From a virus: a stretch of DNA of 64,000 bases. The position numbers were made by a program, and so were the translations under genes. The stretch is from the IMG/VR virus record IMGVR_UViG_3300032677_000023, positions 1 to 64,000 of that record; one strand, written 5' to 3'. Numbering within the stretch: the stretch's first letter is position 1; every line of letters starts with the position of its first letter. The notes below the pieces were generated by a model. The model did not search any database. It was not told the DNA's origin and saw only the letters and a list, made by a program, of their open reading frames with translations. This document shows, in pieces, positions 54,080-61,895 of this stretch.

Positions 54080-54967
54080 TCACAACCAAAATAAACATTC
54101 TTCTATCGTCATTTTAGATTCTATCTTAGTAATTTTATCTCTAACAGTTATTATAGTGTTTCCAGTAACACATTCGTTTTCCTGAGCAAATTTTTCAAGG
54201 TCAAAATTAAGACCCTCAAGCATTTTTTGTTTCCACTCTTCGTCTCTTCCAGGTACTTCTCTCCAATCAACTTTAATTGGAGTGTAACCATTCTTGCCTT
54301 CCAAGGCAAGAGCCCAAGTTTTATAAAAATGATTCAAACCGTTCGGCGTTGAAACTAGAACTACTTTAGAGCTTTTTCTAGAAGAAATTGTCGGAAACAC
54401 TGACGTAAAAAACTCTTGCCAATTATCAATGTGTGCTGCTTCGTCGATGAATAGAAGATCAATAGAATAACCACGGATAGCATCAGCGGAAGTTGCAGAA
54501 GCTATAACTCTTGAGTTATTTTCTAGTTCCATAGAACCTTCGTTCCATTTTTCAACGCCTTGTTGCAACCATTTAGGAAGGTGTTGATAGCCGAAGTGCA
54601 CTTTACCGAGAATTTCTCTGGCAGTATCACCTTTGTTAGCTAGTAAGGCGACCGTTTTTTCTGAATTGAAAATAATAAACCAAAGAATAAAACCGCAAGT
54701 CGTCGTTGATTTACCTGCCTGTCTTGCGGTTGTTACAATATTGAAACGGTTTTCAGCAAAAGATCGTATCATCTTTTTTTGATAAGGATATAATTTGAAA
54801 CCAACCAAACCATCGTCGCTTATGATTTTCATATAAGTTTCGATGAAATATATCGGATCTTTTTCACATTTCATATATTCTTTAATAAGCTCAGGCGTCC
54901 ATTCAATATTTTGACCTGCACGCTTCAGCAGCATATTTCCGTTATATGTGCGTATTGGTTTACTCAT
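54080..54967 (-). CDS. 17: terminase large subunit, N half, with short N-terminal split-intein piece
   Basis: Residues 1-265 are the gp17 ATPase: YPYQKKMIRSFAENRFNIVTTARQAGKSTT (Walker A), SIDLLFIDEAAHIDNW (Walker B) and VLVSTPNGLNHFYKTW (coupling motif), ending FAQENE. Residues 266-295 (CVTGNTIITVRDK...EECLFWL) begin with the catalytic Cys and block A of an intein and then stop. An N piece of only about 30 residues is the hallmark of atypically split inteins; AceL-TerL in terminase is the best-known example. Start overlaps the GIY-YIG gene stop (ATGA). Confidence 0.9.
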   Translation of the reverse strand: MSKPIRTYNGNMLLKRAGQNIEWTPELIKEYMKCEKDPIYFIETYMKIISDDGLVGFKLYPYQKKMIRSFAENRFNIVTTARQAGKSTTTCGFILWFIIFNSEKTVALLANKGDTAREILGKVHFGYQHLPKWLQQGVEKWNEGSMELENNSRVIASATSADAIRGYSIDLLFIDEAAHIDNWQEFFTSVFPTISSRKSSKVVLVSTPNGLNHFYKTWALALEGKNGYTPIKVDWREVPGRDEEWKQKMLEGLNFDLEKFAQENECVTGNTIITVRDKITKIESKMTIEECLFWL

Positions 54968-55620
54968 AATTTTTCGACCTTCTTTTTATACGGTCCTCTT
55001 TTTTTACCTAATCTAGCCAATCCGCTATTTTTTCCAATTAGTTTTTTTGTTTCTTCGGAACGTTTAATTCCATAAGATGGACTATCTTTACCTTTTTTTG
55101 CAACTAAAATGCCTTCTTCAAAAAGCTTTTTCATTTTTATTTTCATCAATTCGCTATGTTCCGGTCTTTTTTTACCGGTATTGATTAATTTTGCTGCTTT
55201 AGAAGCATTTAAAGCAAATTCTCTTTTATGTTTACCTATATTTGATTCGCTTATTTTATTTTTTGTTTCTTCGGTTTTTGGTTTTGATTTATGTGTTTGA
55301 GAAGCTATTTTTCTTTGATAGTTGGATTGTATCAACCCAGAACAACCTTCGCCTCCATCTGTCAAATTTCTCAATATTCCAGTTTCGTTATTTTTTCTTC
55401 CGAACAATTTAATATATTTCATTTCTAAATTTAAAGCATCTTTTTCTTTCAAACTAGTTTGATAAAATATTATTTTAGATTTATCATCAGGAACTTTAAC
55501 ATTTTTATTTTTAGAAGAAAAAGCTCTTTTATCTTTACCTTTACCAATATAGTAAGGAGTGTTATCTAATTCTCTTAGGTAAGCATAAACATAAAATATA
55601 TTTAAATCATTGATCTTCAT
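54964..55620 (-). CDS. GIY-YIG homing endonuclease between gp16 and gp17
   Basis: 218 residues: IFYVYAYLRELDNTPYYIGKGKDKRAF is the GIY-YIG core, then EMKYIKLFGRKNNETGILRNLTDGGEGCSG (with the conserved Glu of the domain further on), and a Lys-rich NUMOD3-type tail (TGKKRPEHSELMKIKMKKLFEEG, SYGIKRSEETKKLIGKNSG). It is the intact counterpart of the broken gene at 4115-4722. Inserted between gp16 and gp17 without breaking either; overlaps both. Confidence 0.88.
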   Translation of the reverse strand: MKINDLNIFYVYAYLRELDNTPYYIGKGKDKRAFSSKNKNVKVPDDKSKIIFYQTSLKEKDALNLEMKYIKLFGRKNNETGILRNLTDGGEGCSGLIQSNYQRKIASQTHKSKPKTEETKNKISESNIGKHKREFALNASKAAKLINTGKKRPEHSELMKIKMKKLFEEGILVAKKGKDSPSYGIKRSEETKKLIGKNSGLARLGKKRGPYKKKVEKL

Positions 55621-56035
55621 TATCTTTTCTCATTCCGAGTATCATTTTTTGTAAATCTGCAGTTGATCCAACAAAAAGATTATTATTAATAGTTTTTGCT
55701 TGATCGTTTAAAGGTTCGTCAGAGTGTTTAATTTCTCTTATTTTAGTTTGTAATTCAAGTAAATTTTTATTTGCTTGAACGCTCGTATCAATCAATTTTG
55801 CCAATACTTCAAAAGCTCTTGGATGTTGCGAGCTTGCTGCAATTTCTGAAAGTTTATCTATGGCATCTTGAGCGGTTTCTACCATTGTTATGATATTAGC
55901 TCTGGCCAATTCAAAATCGTTTTGAGCACTATCATTGTGTGCATCAGATATAATTGATCTGACTGCACTATCAGTTGACAATGGCGTTACCCCCAAAGCT
56001 TTGCCAATAGGGTCATTATTTGCGTTTTCTGTCAT
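55607..56035 (-). CDS. 16: terminase small subunit gp16
   Basis: 142 residues: DPIGKALGVTPL, DFELARANIITMVETAQDAIDKLSEIAASSQHPRAFEVLAKLIDTSVQANKNLLELQTKI, matching gp16, a helical ring protein that regulates gp17. Overlaps gp15 at its start. Confidence 0.93.
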   Translation of the reverse strand: MTENANNDPIGKALGVTPLSTDSAVRSIISDAHNDSAQNDFELARANIITMVETAQDAIDKLSEIAASSQHPRAFEVLAKLIDTSVQANKNLLELQTKIREIKHSDEPLNDQAKTINNNLFVGSTADLQKMILGMRKDNEDQ

Positions 56036-56874
56036 ATTAAATCATCGTTAGGGGTTATAATATCAATGAAACCGTAATCATCGGAAACTTCGATTTCTTG
56101 ATACGGTATGGTTAAAGATATATTTGAGGTAGGAGTTCCGTTGACCGTCAAACCAGGTTGTATAGATATTTTTTCCGAAGGAGAAGTATTACCCACCGCA
56201 TTTTGTAACTGACCGTCCGGAACACCGTTTGGTATATAAAAAGTAGTGTTGATAAATTTAATAATTCCGGCAGATTTAACAGGACCATAAAGATAACCTT
56301 TGAGAGTTAAATCTAACGTCCAAATAATAGCTCTGCGTTCTTTAAAATCTTTATCGTAAGTATCTTCATATTTAACGTCGTTCAAAATAACAGGTATATC
56401 TTTTATTTCTTCAACTTCCGGAATCAATTTAACGGTTGTTGTCCAATCAGGTGTGAAATAAGGTAAAATTTGTTCGATAATTTTTGTTCCATCTTCTGTA
56501 TTCTTAACGTAAATATAAACTTTAAATTCAAAATTATAAGGTACAGGATTGTACTGATATTTGAAATTATTAGAATCTTTTTTTACGGCGATTTTACCAA
56601 CAGTGTTTAATTTTCTAGTTCCGTCATATCTTATTTGGCCCATTTCAAAAGAAATTAATGGGAGCGTTGGTGTCGCGGTTTGTCTTGATATGTCAGGGTC
56701 TTGTAACACACGCGCCAGCATTTTATCTTTGGGCGCATAAGTAACGGGTACTTTAATAATTCCAGTTTGATTTCCGGATTTATCTGTTTTTATTATTACT
56801 ATATCGTTGACAAGTGTTCCAACTAGAATAACGTATTTTCTTATAAGCGAGAAATAAAAATTTTGACCAAACAA
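56032..56874 (-). CDS. 15: tail sheath stabilizer gp15
   Basis: 280 residues: MFGQNFYFSLIRKYVILVGTLVNDIVI, KDKMLARVLQDPDISRQTATPTLPLISFEM, RKLNTVGKI, and FTPDWTTTVKLIPEVEEIKDIPVILN are gp15 motifs. It caps and stabilises the contracted-tail sheath. Confidence 0.95.
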   Translation of the reverse strand: MFGQNFYFSLIRKYVILVGTLVNDIVIIKTDKSGNQTGIIKVPVTYAPKDKMLARVLQDPDISRQTATPTLPLISFEMGQIRYDGTRKLNTVGKIAVKKDSNNFKYQYNPVPYNFEFKVYIYVKNTEDGTKIIEQILPYFTPDWTTTVKLIPEVEEIKDIPVILNDVKYEDTYDKDFKERRAIIWTLDLTLKGYLYGPVKSAGIIKFINTTFYIPNGVPDGQLQNAVGNTSPSEKISIQPGLTVNGTPTSNISLTIPYQEIEVSDDYGFIDIITPNDDLI

Positions 56875-56876
56875 TA

Positions 56877-57596
56877 TTAAAATCCTTCAGCGAATGGGTC
56901 TTTAGTACTGAAATCAATAAAACGATCTGATTCGTCTGATATTTCTTGATTATCAGAATTTTGAACTTGTGTCTTAAGTATAGCATTTTCTACAACAATA
57001 TAGTCACCATTTTCGTTAATTAACGGCGACTTGTTTTCGTTGAAAACAACAAAATCTAGTTGGTTTGTATCGAAGTTTTTTTGAAGTATATCAATTTCCG
57101 GAATACCCGTGTTGAATATTTCGTTAGAATACTCGAATAATTCACACGTTGCTTCCCATGTCTGTAGAGCCCCGAGTTGATAATACATCTCAAATTTTTG
57201 AACGAATTTAATTTGAAAGCATTTTTTATTCAAAGGAAAATAAATTAAATCGCCTTCGTTTGGTCTTGGTTGAGTTGTAAATGTTCCAACTTCTTCTTGA
57301 AATCTTCTTTGAGCCATAGAAAATATAACTTGGTCTCTTATTTCGATACCAAATTTAGACATAAAATTGCCGTCGCCTTTGAAACCATCTATATTCTTAA
57401 TATAAATTTCCAAAGGAAATGCTTGTTCGTAGCTAGATTGATCGTCAGCACCGTAAATAGAATCATAATTATTGATTTTACGGGGTATGTAAAGCATATC
57501 TTCCCCGTATATTCGAATTGATTCAATAATCAAATTCTCAATAAGTAATTGTTCTTGTGATGATTGGAAGTTATTAAAGAAAAACGATGTAGCGAT
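56877..57596 (-). CDS. 14: neck protein gp14, probable AUC start
   Basis: The body of the protein (SIRIYGEDMLYIPRKINNYDSIYGADDQSSYEQAFPLEIYI, NFMSKFGIEIRDQVIF, PNEGDLIYFPLNKKCFQIKFV, YYQLGALQTWEA, ending TKDPFAEGF) matches gp14. A frame opened at the TTG at 57533 would lack the conserved N-terminus. In frame upstream is ATSFFFNNFQSSQEQLLIE, which parallels T4 gp14's start (MAT...), initiated at ATC (57596) 5 bases after a perfect AGGAGG. No ATG, GTG or TTG lies nearby. Thus an AUC start (239 residues) or a sequencing change of ATG to ATC. Confidence 0.85.
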   Translation of the reverse strand: MATSFFFNNFQSSQEQLLIENLIIESIRIYGEDMLYIPRKINNYDSIYGADDQSSYEQAFPLEIYIKNIDGFKGDGNFMSKFGIEIRDQVIFSMAQRRFQEEVGTFTTQPRPNEGDLIYFPLNKKCFQIKFVQKFEMYYQLGALQTWEATCELFEYSNEIFNTGIPEIDILQKNFDTNQLDFVVFNENKSPLINENGDYIVVENAILKTQVQNSDNQEISDESDRFIDFSTKDPFAEGF

Positions 57597-57597
57597 T

Positions 57598-58173
57598 TTA
57601 GCCTCCTGATTCTCTTTTTCTATCCACCAACGTCATTTTTCCTATTTTTCTTTCTTCAGGATCTTTTGTTGTGGTATGAGCGTGCGTTTTATCGCCTTGT
57701 TTTAATTCAACACGAGAACCGTCTGGTTGTTCGCCATGAACGTCAATATCAGGATGATTCATCATTCTATGCCAAACTTTTTGCGCACCTACGGAATGAC
57801 TTGTTCCTACCAAAACTCTATTATGTTTATGTATTAGATGATGATAAACGTCATTCATTTTTACCGGAGAATTTTTTCTGGCATGCGCCGTTAAAAACTT
57901 TAATCTTAGAGAACCATTTTTATCTTTAGAAGTTTCTGAATTTGTTAAAACATGATGTATTTTTTTATCCTCTGGGTTCCAAGTGTAATGAGTCATTCCA
58001 CCGCCTGTATTATGAGAAGCATATACATGCATTCCCCCAACTTCTCCTATCTTTTCAGAATTTTTTCTGAATGTTGTGGGATCGTTTACCGTATTAGAAC
58101 CAGAAACTTCCGGCGATCTAACGTCAGGTTTATCGGTCAACCAAGCTTCCGAAAATTGTTTGAAAGAAATCAT
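57598..58173 (-). CDS. hypothetical protein in neck operon
   Basis: 191 residues, His-rich (KWHRMMNHPDID-like, THAHTTTKD). It starts ISFKQFSEAWLTDKPD, a short leader seen in several T4-like small genes, and has a GTSHSVGAQKVWHRMMN segment. Its last codons carry the ribosome-binding site for gp14. Role unknown; ATG at 58173 preferred over 58203. Confidence 0.6.
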   Translation of the reverse strand: MISFKQFSEAWLTDKPDVRSPEVSGSNTVNDPTTFRKNSEKIGEVGGMHVYASHNTGGGMTHYTWNPEDKKIHHVLTNSETSKDKNGSLRLKFLTAHARKNSPVKMNDVYHHLIHKHNRVLVGTSHSVGAQKVWHRMMNHPDIDVHGEQPDGSRVELKQGDKTHAHTTTKDPEERKIGKMTLVDRKRESGG

Positions 58174-58193
58174 ATGTAACCTTTTTTGTATAT

Positions 58194-58874
58194 TTAAGCG
58201 CAAGCGATTTTTTGTTTACATTTTTCATTATGATATCTTGCAACGTTTCCTTTATTACCAATAAAATCGCAATAAATACATTTAATTTTCATATTATTTA
58301 GTTCTTTGAACTTTGATGTTTCTCTAATATGATTTTTACGTTCTTCAGAAAGTTTTTTGCCTCTATTAGCAGATGCTGCAAGAGCTCTTGCTTTAGAGTT
58401 GTCTTTACCAGTATTTTTTCCTTTATTAGAGGCGCTCATTTTAGCTCTAACTTCCGGCCTTGATGAACCATTATCTCTTTTTGTCAACCCAGCAAGATAT
58501 TTTTCTCGGACATCAGGACGATACATTGCTTCTTTAGTTTTTTGTGAGATTATTTCGGATAAAATTTTAGTTTTTTCTTCATCATTCGACCAATGACTAA
58601 AATGATGATTGTGGAGATTATAATATCGTTTGCCCAATTCTTCTTTTTTAATCATAGACAACCAACGATATTCTTCTTCAAGTAAATCTTTTTTATTTGT
58701 ATAAACTTTAGATATTATTTTTCTCTTGAAATCTTGTCGTCTTCTTTTATATGCGGAAGTCATATTCGAAGAAGAACAAATGTAACCATCATTTTCAAGA
58801 CCCCAATGACAACCTATATAATATCTTTTATGTTTACAATCATACCAAATATAAACAAAACCGTACTTTTCCAT
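58194..58874 (-). CDS. GIY-YIG homing endonuclease with C-terminal zinc finger
   Basis: 226 residues: YGFVYIWYDCKHKRYYIGCHWG is a GIY-YIG variant, followed by EEEYRWLSMI and a Lys/Ser-rich NUMOD3-type region (SRPEVRAKMSASNKGKNTGKDNSKARALAASANRGKKLSEERKNHI). The C-terminus CIYCDFIGNKGNVARYHNEKC is the shared zinc finger. It is inserted between gp13 and the next gene. ATG at 58874 has AAGGAG 8 bases upstream. Confidence 0.85.
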   Translation of the reverse strand: MEKYGFVYIWYDCKHKRYYIGCHWGLENDGYICSSSNMTSAYKRRRQDFKRKIISKVYTNKKDLLEEEYRWLSMIKKEELGKRYYNLHNHHFSHWSNDEEKTKILSEIISQKTKEAMYRPDVREKYLAGLTKRDNGSSRPEVRAKMSASNKGKNTGKDNSKARALAASANRGKKLSEERKNHIRETSKFKELNNMKIKCIYCDFIGNKGNVARYHNEKCKQKIACA

Positions 58875-58928
58875 TTTAAACACTCCTTCAGCGTTGTTGC
58901 TATAAAAGTATTTAGTAAAGTAAATAAA

Positions 58929-59669
58929 TCAGCCGATAAAATCTGTCACCGGTAAACTGTAAGTGTAAATCATCTCCTTTTCTAAAGCAGCCTTTTCAGT
59001 AACAGCTTCATCATAAATTTTTTGACCATTAAATTTCAAACCACCAGGCATTTGCATACCTTCAAACTTCTTTAGATTTTGACCCCATTGTTCTTTAATA
59101 AGACATTCTGCATAACGAGCCAACCAACGATCGCCCCAACAACGTGGAAATTGATCGGGGTCGATAATTTGATACGCTTCAATAATTAAATAATCACCTG
59201 GATTGATAATACTCCAATCCATATCGATATAACAACGGTTCATATGACGATTATATCTTAATGGTTGTTTGCCAACCAGCATTTGTTCTAAAAATTGAAC
59301 ATGCTGCATGGCCATATAATAAGGAACCATTGAAACTGAAGTAAGAGTATACAAATCATTCAAGGCTATCTGATAACGAATATTGAATAAGTTATTTGTA
59401 TTAAGAGCCTGACCAATTTCAAATAGGTTAACAACACCAATGATATTTTCTGGCATTGTTACGTAACGATTTGTTATATCTTGTGGCTGTACTTGATATT
59501 TGAAATAAATTTTATCCGCGCCGTCGAAATGATAATCCCAAAAATAACGAAGAGCTTCATCAATACGATCTTCTACTTGGTCATTATCAACGTTGATTTC
59601 GATTACCGGAGCGCCTAATTTTCTTAGGCAGTAATCTTTAAATTGTTGTCTATTCGTTGGTAATGCCAT
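58929..59669 (-). CDS. 13: neck protein gp13
   Basis: 246 residues: LPTNRQQFKDYCLRKLGAPVIEINVDNDQVEDRIDEALRYFWDYHFDG, YVTMPENIIGVVNLFEI, NRHMNRCYIDMDWSIINPGDYLIIEAYQIIDP and RWLARYAECLIKEQWGQNLKKFEGMQMPGG are gp13 hallmarks. It forms the neck with gp14. Confidence 0.95.
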   Translation of the reverse strand: MALPTNRQQFKDYCLRKLGAPVIEINVDNDQVEDRIDEALRYFWDYHFDGADKIYFKYQVQPQDITNRYVTMPENIIGVVNLFEIGQALNTNNLFNIRYQIALNDLYTLTSVSMVPYYMAMQHVQFLEQMLVGKQPLRYNRHMNRCYIDMDWSIINPGDYLIIEAYQIIDPDQFPRCWGDRWLARYAECLIKEQWGQNLKKFEGMQMPGGLKFNGQKIYDEAVTEKAALEKEMIYTYSLPVTDFIG

Positions 59670-59953
59670 TAGAATTTACCTTCTGAAAATACGTTGATGA
59701 ATACTGTATTATCTTCCAACGCTTCTATCTCATGCCATTCGTTTTCAACTAGATTCGCGGGCTGTGTGTCTTTATTAAACATAACTTCTTTATTTTCTTT
59801 TCTCAATATACAAGAACCCGAAGTACAAAACGTTGCATGTGCGTAAGCATGAGTATGCTTTGGTAATCCTTGACCCTTATCAGCGTGATAGATATTTAAT
59901 CTTGCTCCATCATAAACAAAAGAATGTGCCGGAGCTATCGTAGTTATCGTCAT
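59669..59953 (-). CDS. cupin-domain protein
   Basis: 94 residues forming a single cupin barrel: LNIYHADKGQGLPKHTHAYAHATFCTSGSCILRKENKEV has the HxH...E/H pattern of cupin motif 1, and ENEWHEIEALEDNTVFINVF motif 2. Small cupins recur next to gp13 in T4-like marine phages. The ligand is unknown. Confidence 0.78.
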   Translation of the reverse strand: MTITTIAPAHSFVYDGARLNIYHADKGQGLPKHTHAYAHATFCTSGSCILRKENKEVMFNKDTQPANLVENEWHEIEALEDNTVFINVFSEGKF

Positions 59954-60282
59954 ATAGTCTGCGTACCCGTAGATATAGGTTGTGGTGTATTAGCAATATT
60001 TATAACCGGTTGATTAATAGGATTTAATATAGTATTATTAGAAGATACGTTTGCGAATTGAGCTGTTACATTGGCAACATAAGCCAAAGCAGCGTTCGAT
60101 GTTGAAGCGGCGATAACCTCTTCAAGAGTGGGTTCTGGTTGTGTATAATTCCAAGTTTTTATATACGGTCCCTTACCGTCGCTATCATCTTGTAGAACGA
60201 TAGTTTTCCCGTCAATAAACGGTGTGATATTTGACTGTAATTCGGGATATAAAATAATAAGTCCAAGATGTAAGTCTGCCAT
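59950..60282 (-). CDS. hypothetical tail-associated protein
   Basis: 110 residues: DLHLGLIILYPELQSNITPFIDGKTIVLQDDSDGKGPYIKTWNYTQPEPTLEEVIAAS resembles small proteins that accompany tail fibres (XkdW or DUF4376-like, ending in a PxPTLEEV helix). A similar partial protein lies at the end of the window. It may be a fibre assembly or attachment factor. Confidence 0.55.
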   Translation of the reverse strand: MADLHLGLIILYPELQSNITPFIDGKTIVLQDDSDGKGPYIKTWNYTQPEPTLEEVIAASTSNAALAYVANVTAQFANVSSNNTILNPINQPVINIANTPQPISTGTQTI

Positions 60283-60291
60283 AATTTCCTC

Positions 60292-60804
60292 TTATGATCT
60301 GATATAATAAAGTTGTAAACTATTACCGTAATTAGTTACCGCCGCGCTATTATAAGATACACCCAACGCCTGAACATATACAGTGGTTCCTGAGGTCAGA
60401 TAAAAAACGGTGTCTACATTTCCTCTAAAATTATATCCTGCAGGAATATTACCACCGCCATATGTATATCCATTCATCTGACCGCCTTGATAAGATTGTC
60501 CGCTACTTGTCATTAATCTAGTGAGAGCGGCCATCAAATAACTATAATAAACCCCAGTTGCTGCGTTTATTTGATAATATCCGGTTATAGGAATTGTATA
60601 ATAATTTCCACCGGAATTCCAACCTGAATGAGTATCTTCAAAAACCGTATTGAAAGGAATAGTCGTATAAGTTCCAGAAGAAATCGACGTTGATGACGTG
60701 TAATATACAGATAATACAGGTATATTACTATTCAATATAGCCGCACTGGTTTGAGTAGTACTATCTGGAAACGTTATACCTGAATTGTTAATTGACGTTG
60801 ACAT
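60292..60804 (-). CDS. C1q-like tail fibre protein, copy 1
   Basis: 170 residues. The start STSINNSGITFPDSTTQTS is a conserved phage fibre leader. The rest is a C1q/TNF-like jelly roll with TYTTIPFNTVFED, YYTIPITGYYQINAATGVYY and a C-terminal NSLQLYYIRS. First of three tandem paralogues (also at 60814 and 61354), each about 170-180 residues and each 8-9 bases apart. Likely homotrimeric receptor-binding or decoration fibre tips. Confidence 0.75.
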   Translation of the reverse strand: MSTSINNSGITFPDSTTQTSAAILNSNIPVLSVYYTSSTSISSGTYTTIPFNTVFEDTHSGWNSGGNYYTIPITGYYQINAATGVYYSYLMAALTRLMTSSGQSYQGGQMNGYTYGGGNIPAGYNFRGNVDTVFYLTSGTTVYVQALGVSYNSAAVTNYGNSLQLYYIRS

Positions 60805-60813
60805 AATTAAATC

Positions 60814-61344
60814 CTAAAAACGTACTTGGTGAATATCTAAAATTGCGGCGGCTATTTGAAAATTATAATTTGTTACACAACAACAACAACCAGAATACGA
60901 AACATTTCCGTAACCCATTACATATACACCTATCTTATCACCGGAATTAAAATGAAGAATCGAAGTTCCTCTTGTGCGATAAGATTGTGGGGCAAAAGAA
61001 TAAGGTTGAAAATAATTTTCTGAAAAAACAGGTGTTCCATTGACTCCTATCGCTGAACCAAAAATATAAACACCACTTGTTACTGCGTTAACACCAACCA
61101 AATAAGAAACACAGTAGTAACCAGATTGAGGAACTGTAAACACATGATTTGTTGCGTCGAAAGAACTTGAATTATCATAAGACCCAGCATTAATTGGAAC
61201 TAACACCCAACTACCAGGATAAGTTGTAATAGTTGGATTCGTTGTAATATATGCTCTACAAACAACATGTGGAGTGTATCCGGAAGAAGCTTGTGTTGAT
61301 CCGTCTGGAAATGTTACTCCTGTGTTTGTTAAAATAGTTGACAT
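60814..61344 (-). CDS. C1q-like tail fibre protein, copy 2
   Basis: 176 residues: leader STILTNTGVTFPDGSTQASS, then SWVLVPINAGSYDNSSSFDATNHVFTVPQSGYYCVSYLVGV, the C1q core. A CCCCV cluster near residue 154 is unique to this copy. Same organisation as neighbours; sequence divergence suggests receptor specialisation. Confidence 0.75.
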   Translation of the reverse strand: MSTILTNTGVTFPDGSTQASSGYTPHVVCRAYITTNPTITTYPGSWVLVPINAGSYDNSSSFDATNHVFTVPQSGYYCVSYLVGVNAVTSGVYIFGSAIGVNGTPVFSENYFQPYSFAPQSYRTRGTSILHFNSGDKIGVYVMGYGNVSYSGCCCCVTNYNFQIAAAILDIHQVRF

Positions 61345-61353
61345 ATATTAACC

Positions 61354-61893
61354 TTAATTAACTAAATGACCAGATAAAAAAGAACTTTGAACCGCGATGC
61401 CCGAACCCAAAGTAAACACATTTCCTTGCGCGTAAAGAGTCAAAATTTGACCAGAATTCAAATATAATAATATAGAAGCAGATTGACCTATAAATCCCAT
61501 ACCATAATTTCCTGAATTCATGTAATATACACCATCATCTTCTACATTAGTTCCGTTAACTCTTAAATTCATATCATAATATGTCATGCCGTATATAGAA
61601 GATACGATATAGTAATAACCATGTAATGAAGCGCCGTAATTGATTCTATAATATCCATTTATAGGAATAGTGTATTGATAATTTGTTGTGTCCACACCAC
61701 CATGACTATCAAAATTGTTTTTATTCAAAATCATTTTTGTCTGAGTCGCGTTACTAATAGCGTAATCGCTTCCACTATATTGCATATTAAAAACTGGTAT
61801 GTTACTGCTTATTCTAGTAAGTTGTGAAGAACCAGTGGTTTGTGTCGTACTATCAGGGAAAACTATTCCAGAACTATTCAAAATTGTTGACAT
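61354..61893 (-). CDS. C1q-like tail fibre protein, copy 3
   Basis: 179 residues: leader STILNSSGIVFPDSTTQTTGSS, then QTKMILNKNNFDSHGGVDTTNYQYTIPINGYYRINYGASL, the C1q core, and a C-terminal SGHLVN. Stop is 2 bases from the S74 fibre gene start region. Third of the tandem set. Confidence 0.75.
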   Translation of the reverse strand: MSTILNSSGIVFPDSTTQTTGSSQLTRISSNIPVFNMQYSGSDYAISNATQTKMILNKNNFDSHGGVDTTNYQYTIPINGYYRINYGASLHGYYYIVSSIYGMTYYDMNLRVNGTNVEDDGVYYMNSGNYGMGFIGQSASILLYLNSGQILTLYAQGNVFTLGSGIAVQSSFLSGHLVN

Positions 61894-61895
61894 TA

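Noticed and set aside
52319-54967. Group I intron interrupting gp17
   Set aside because: The joining residues are clear intein blocks (Cys-first N piece, His-Asn end, +1 Cys), both halves have their own start codons, and no intron core was seen.
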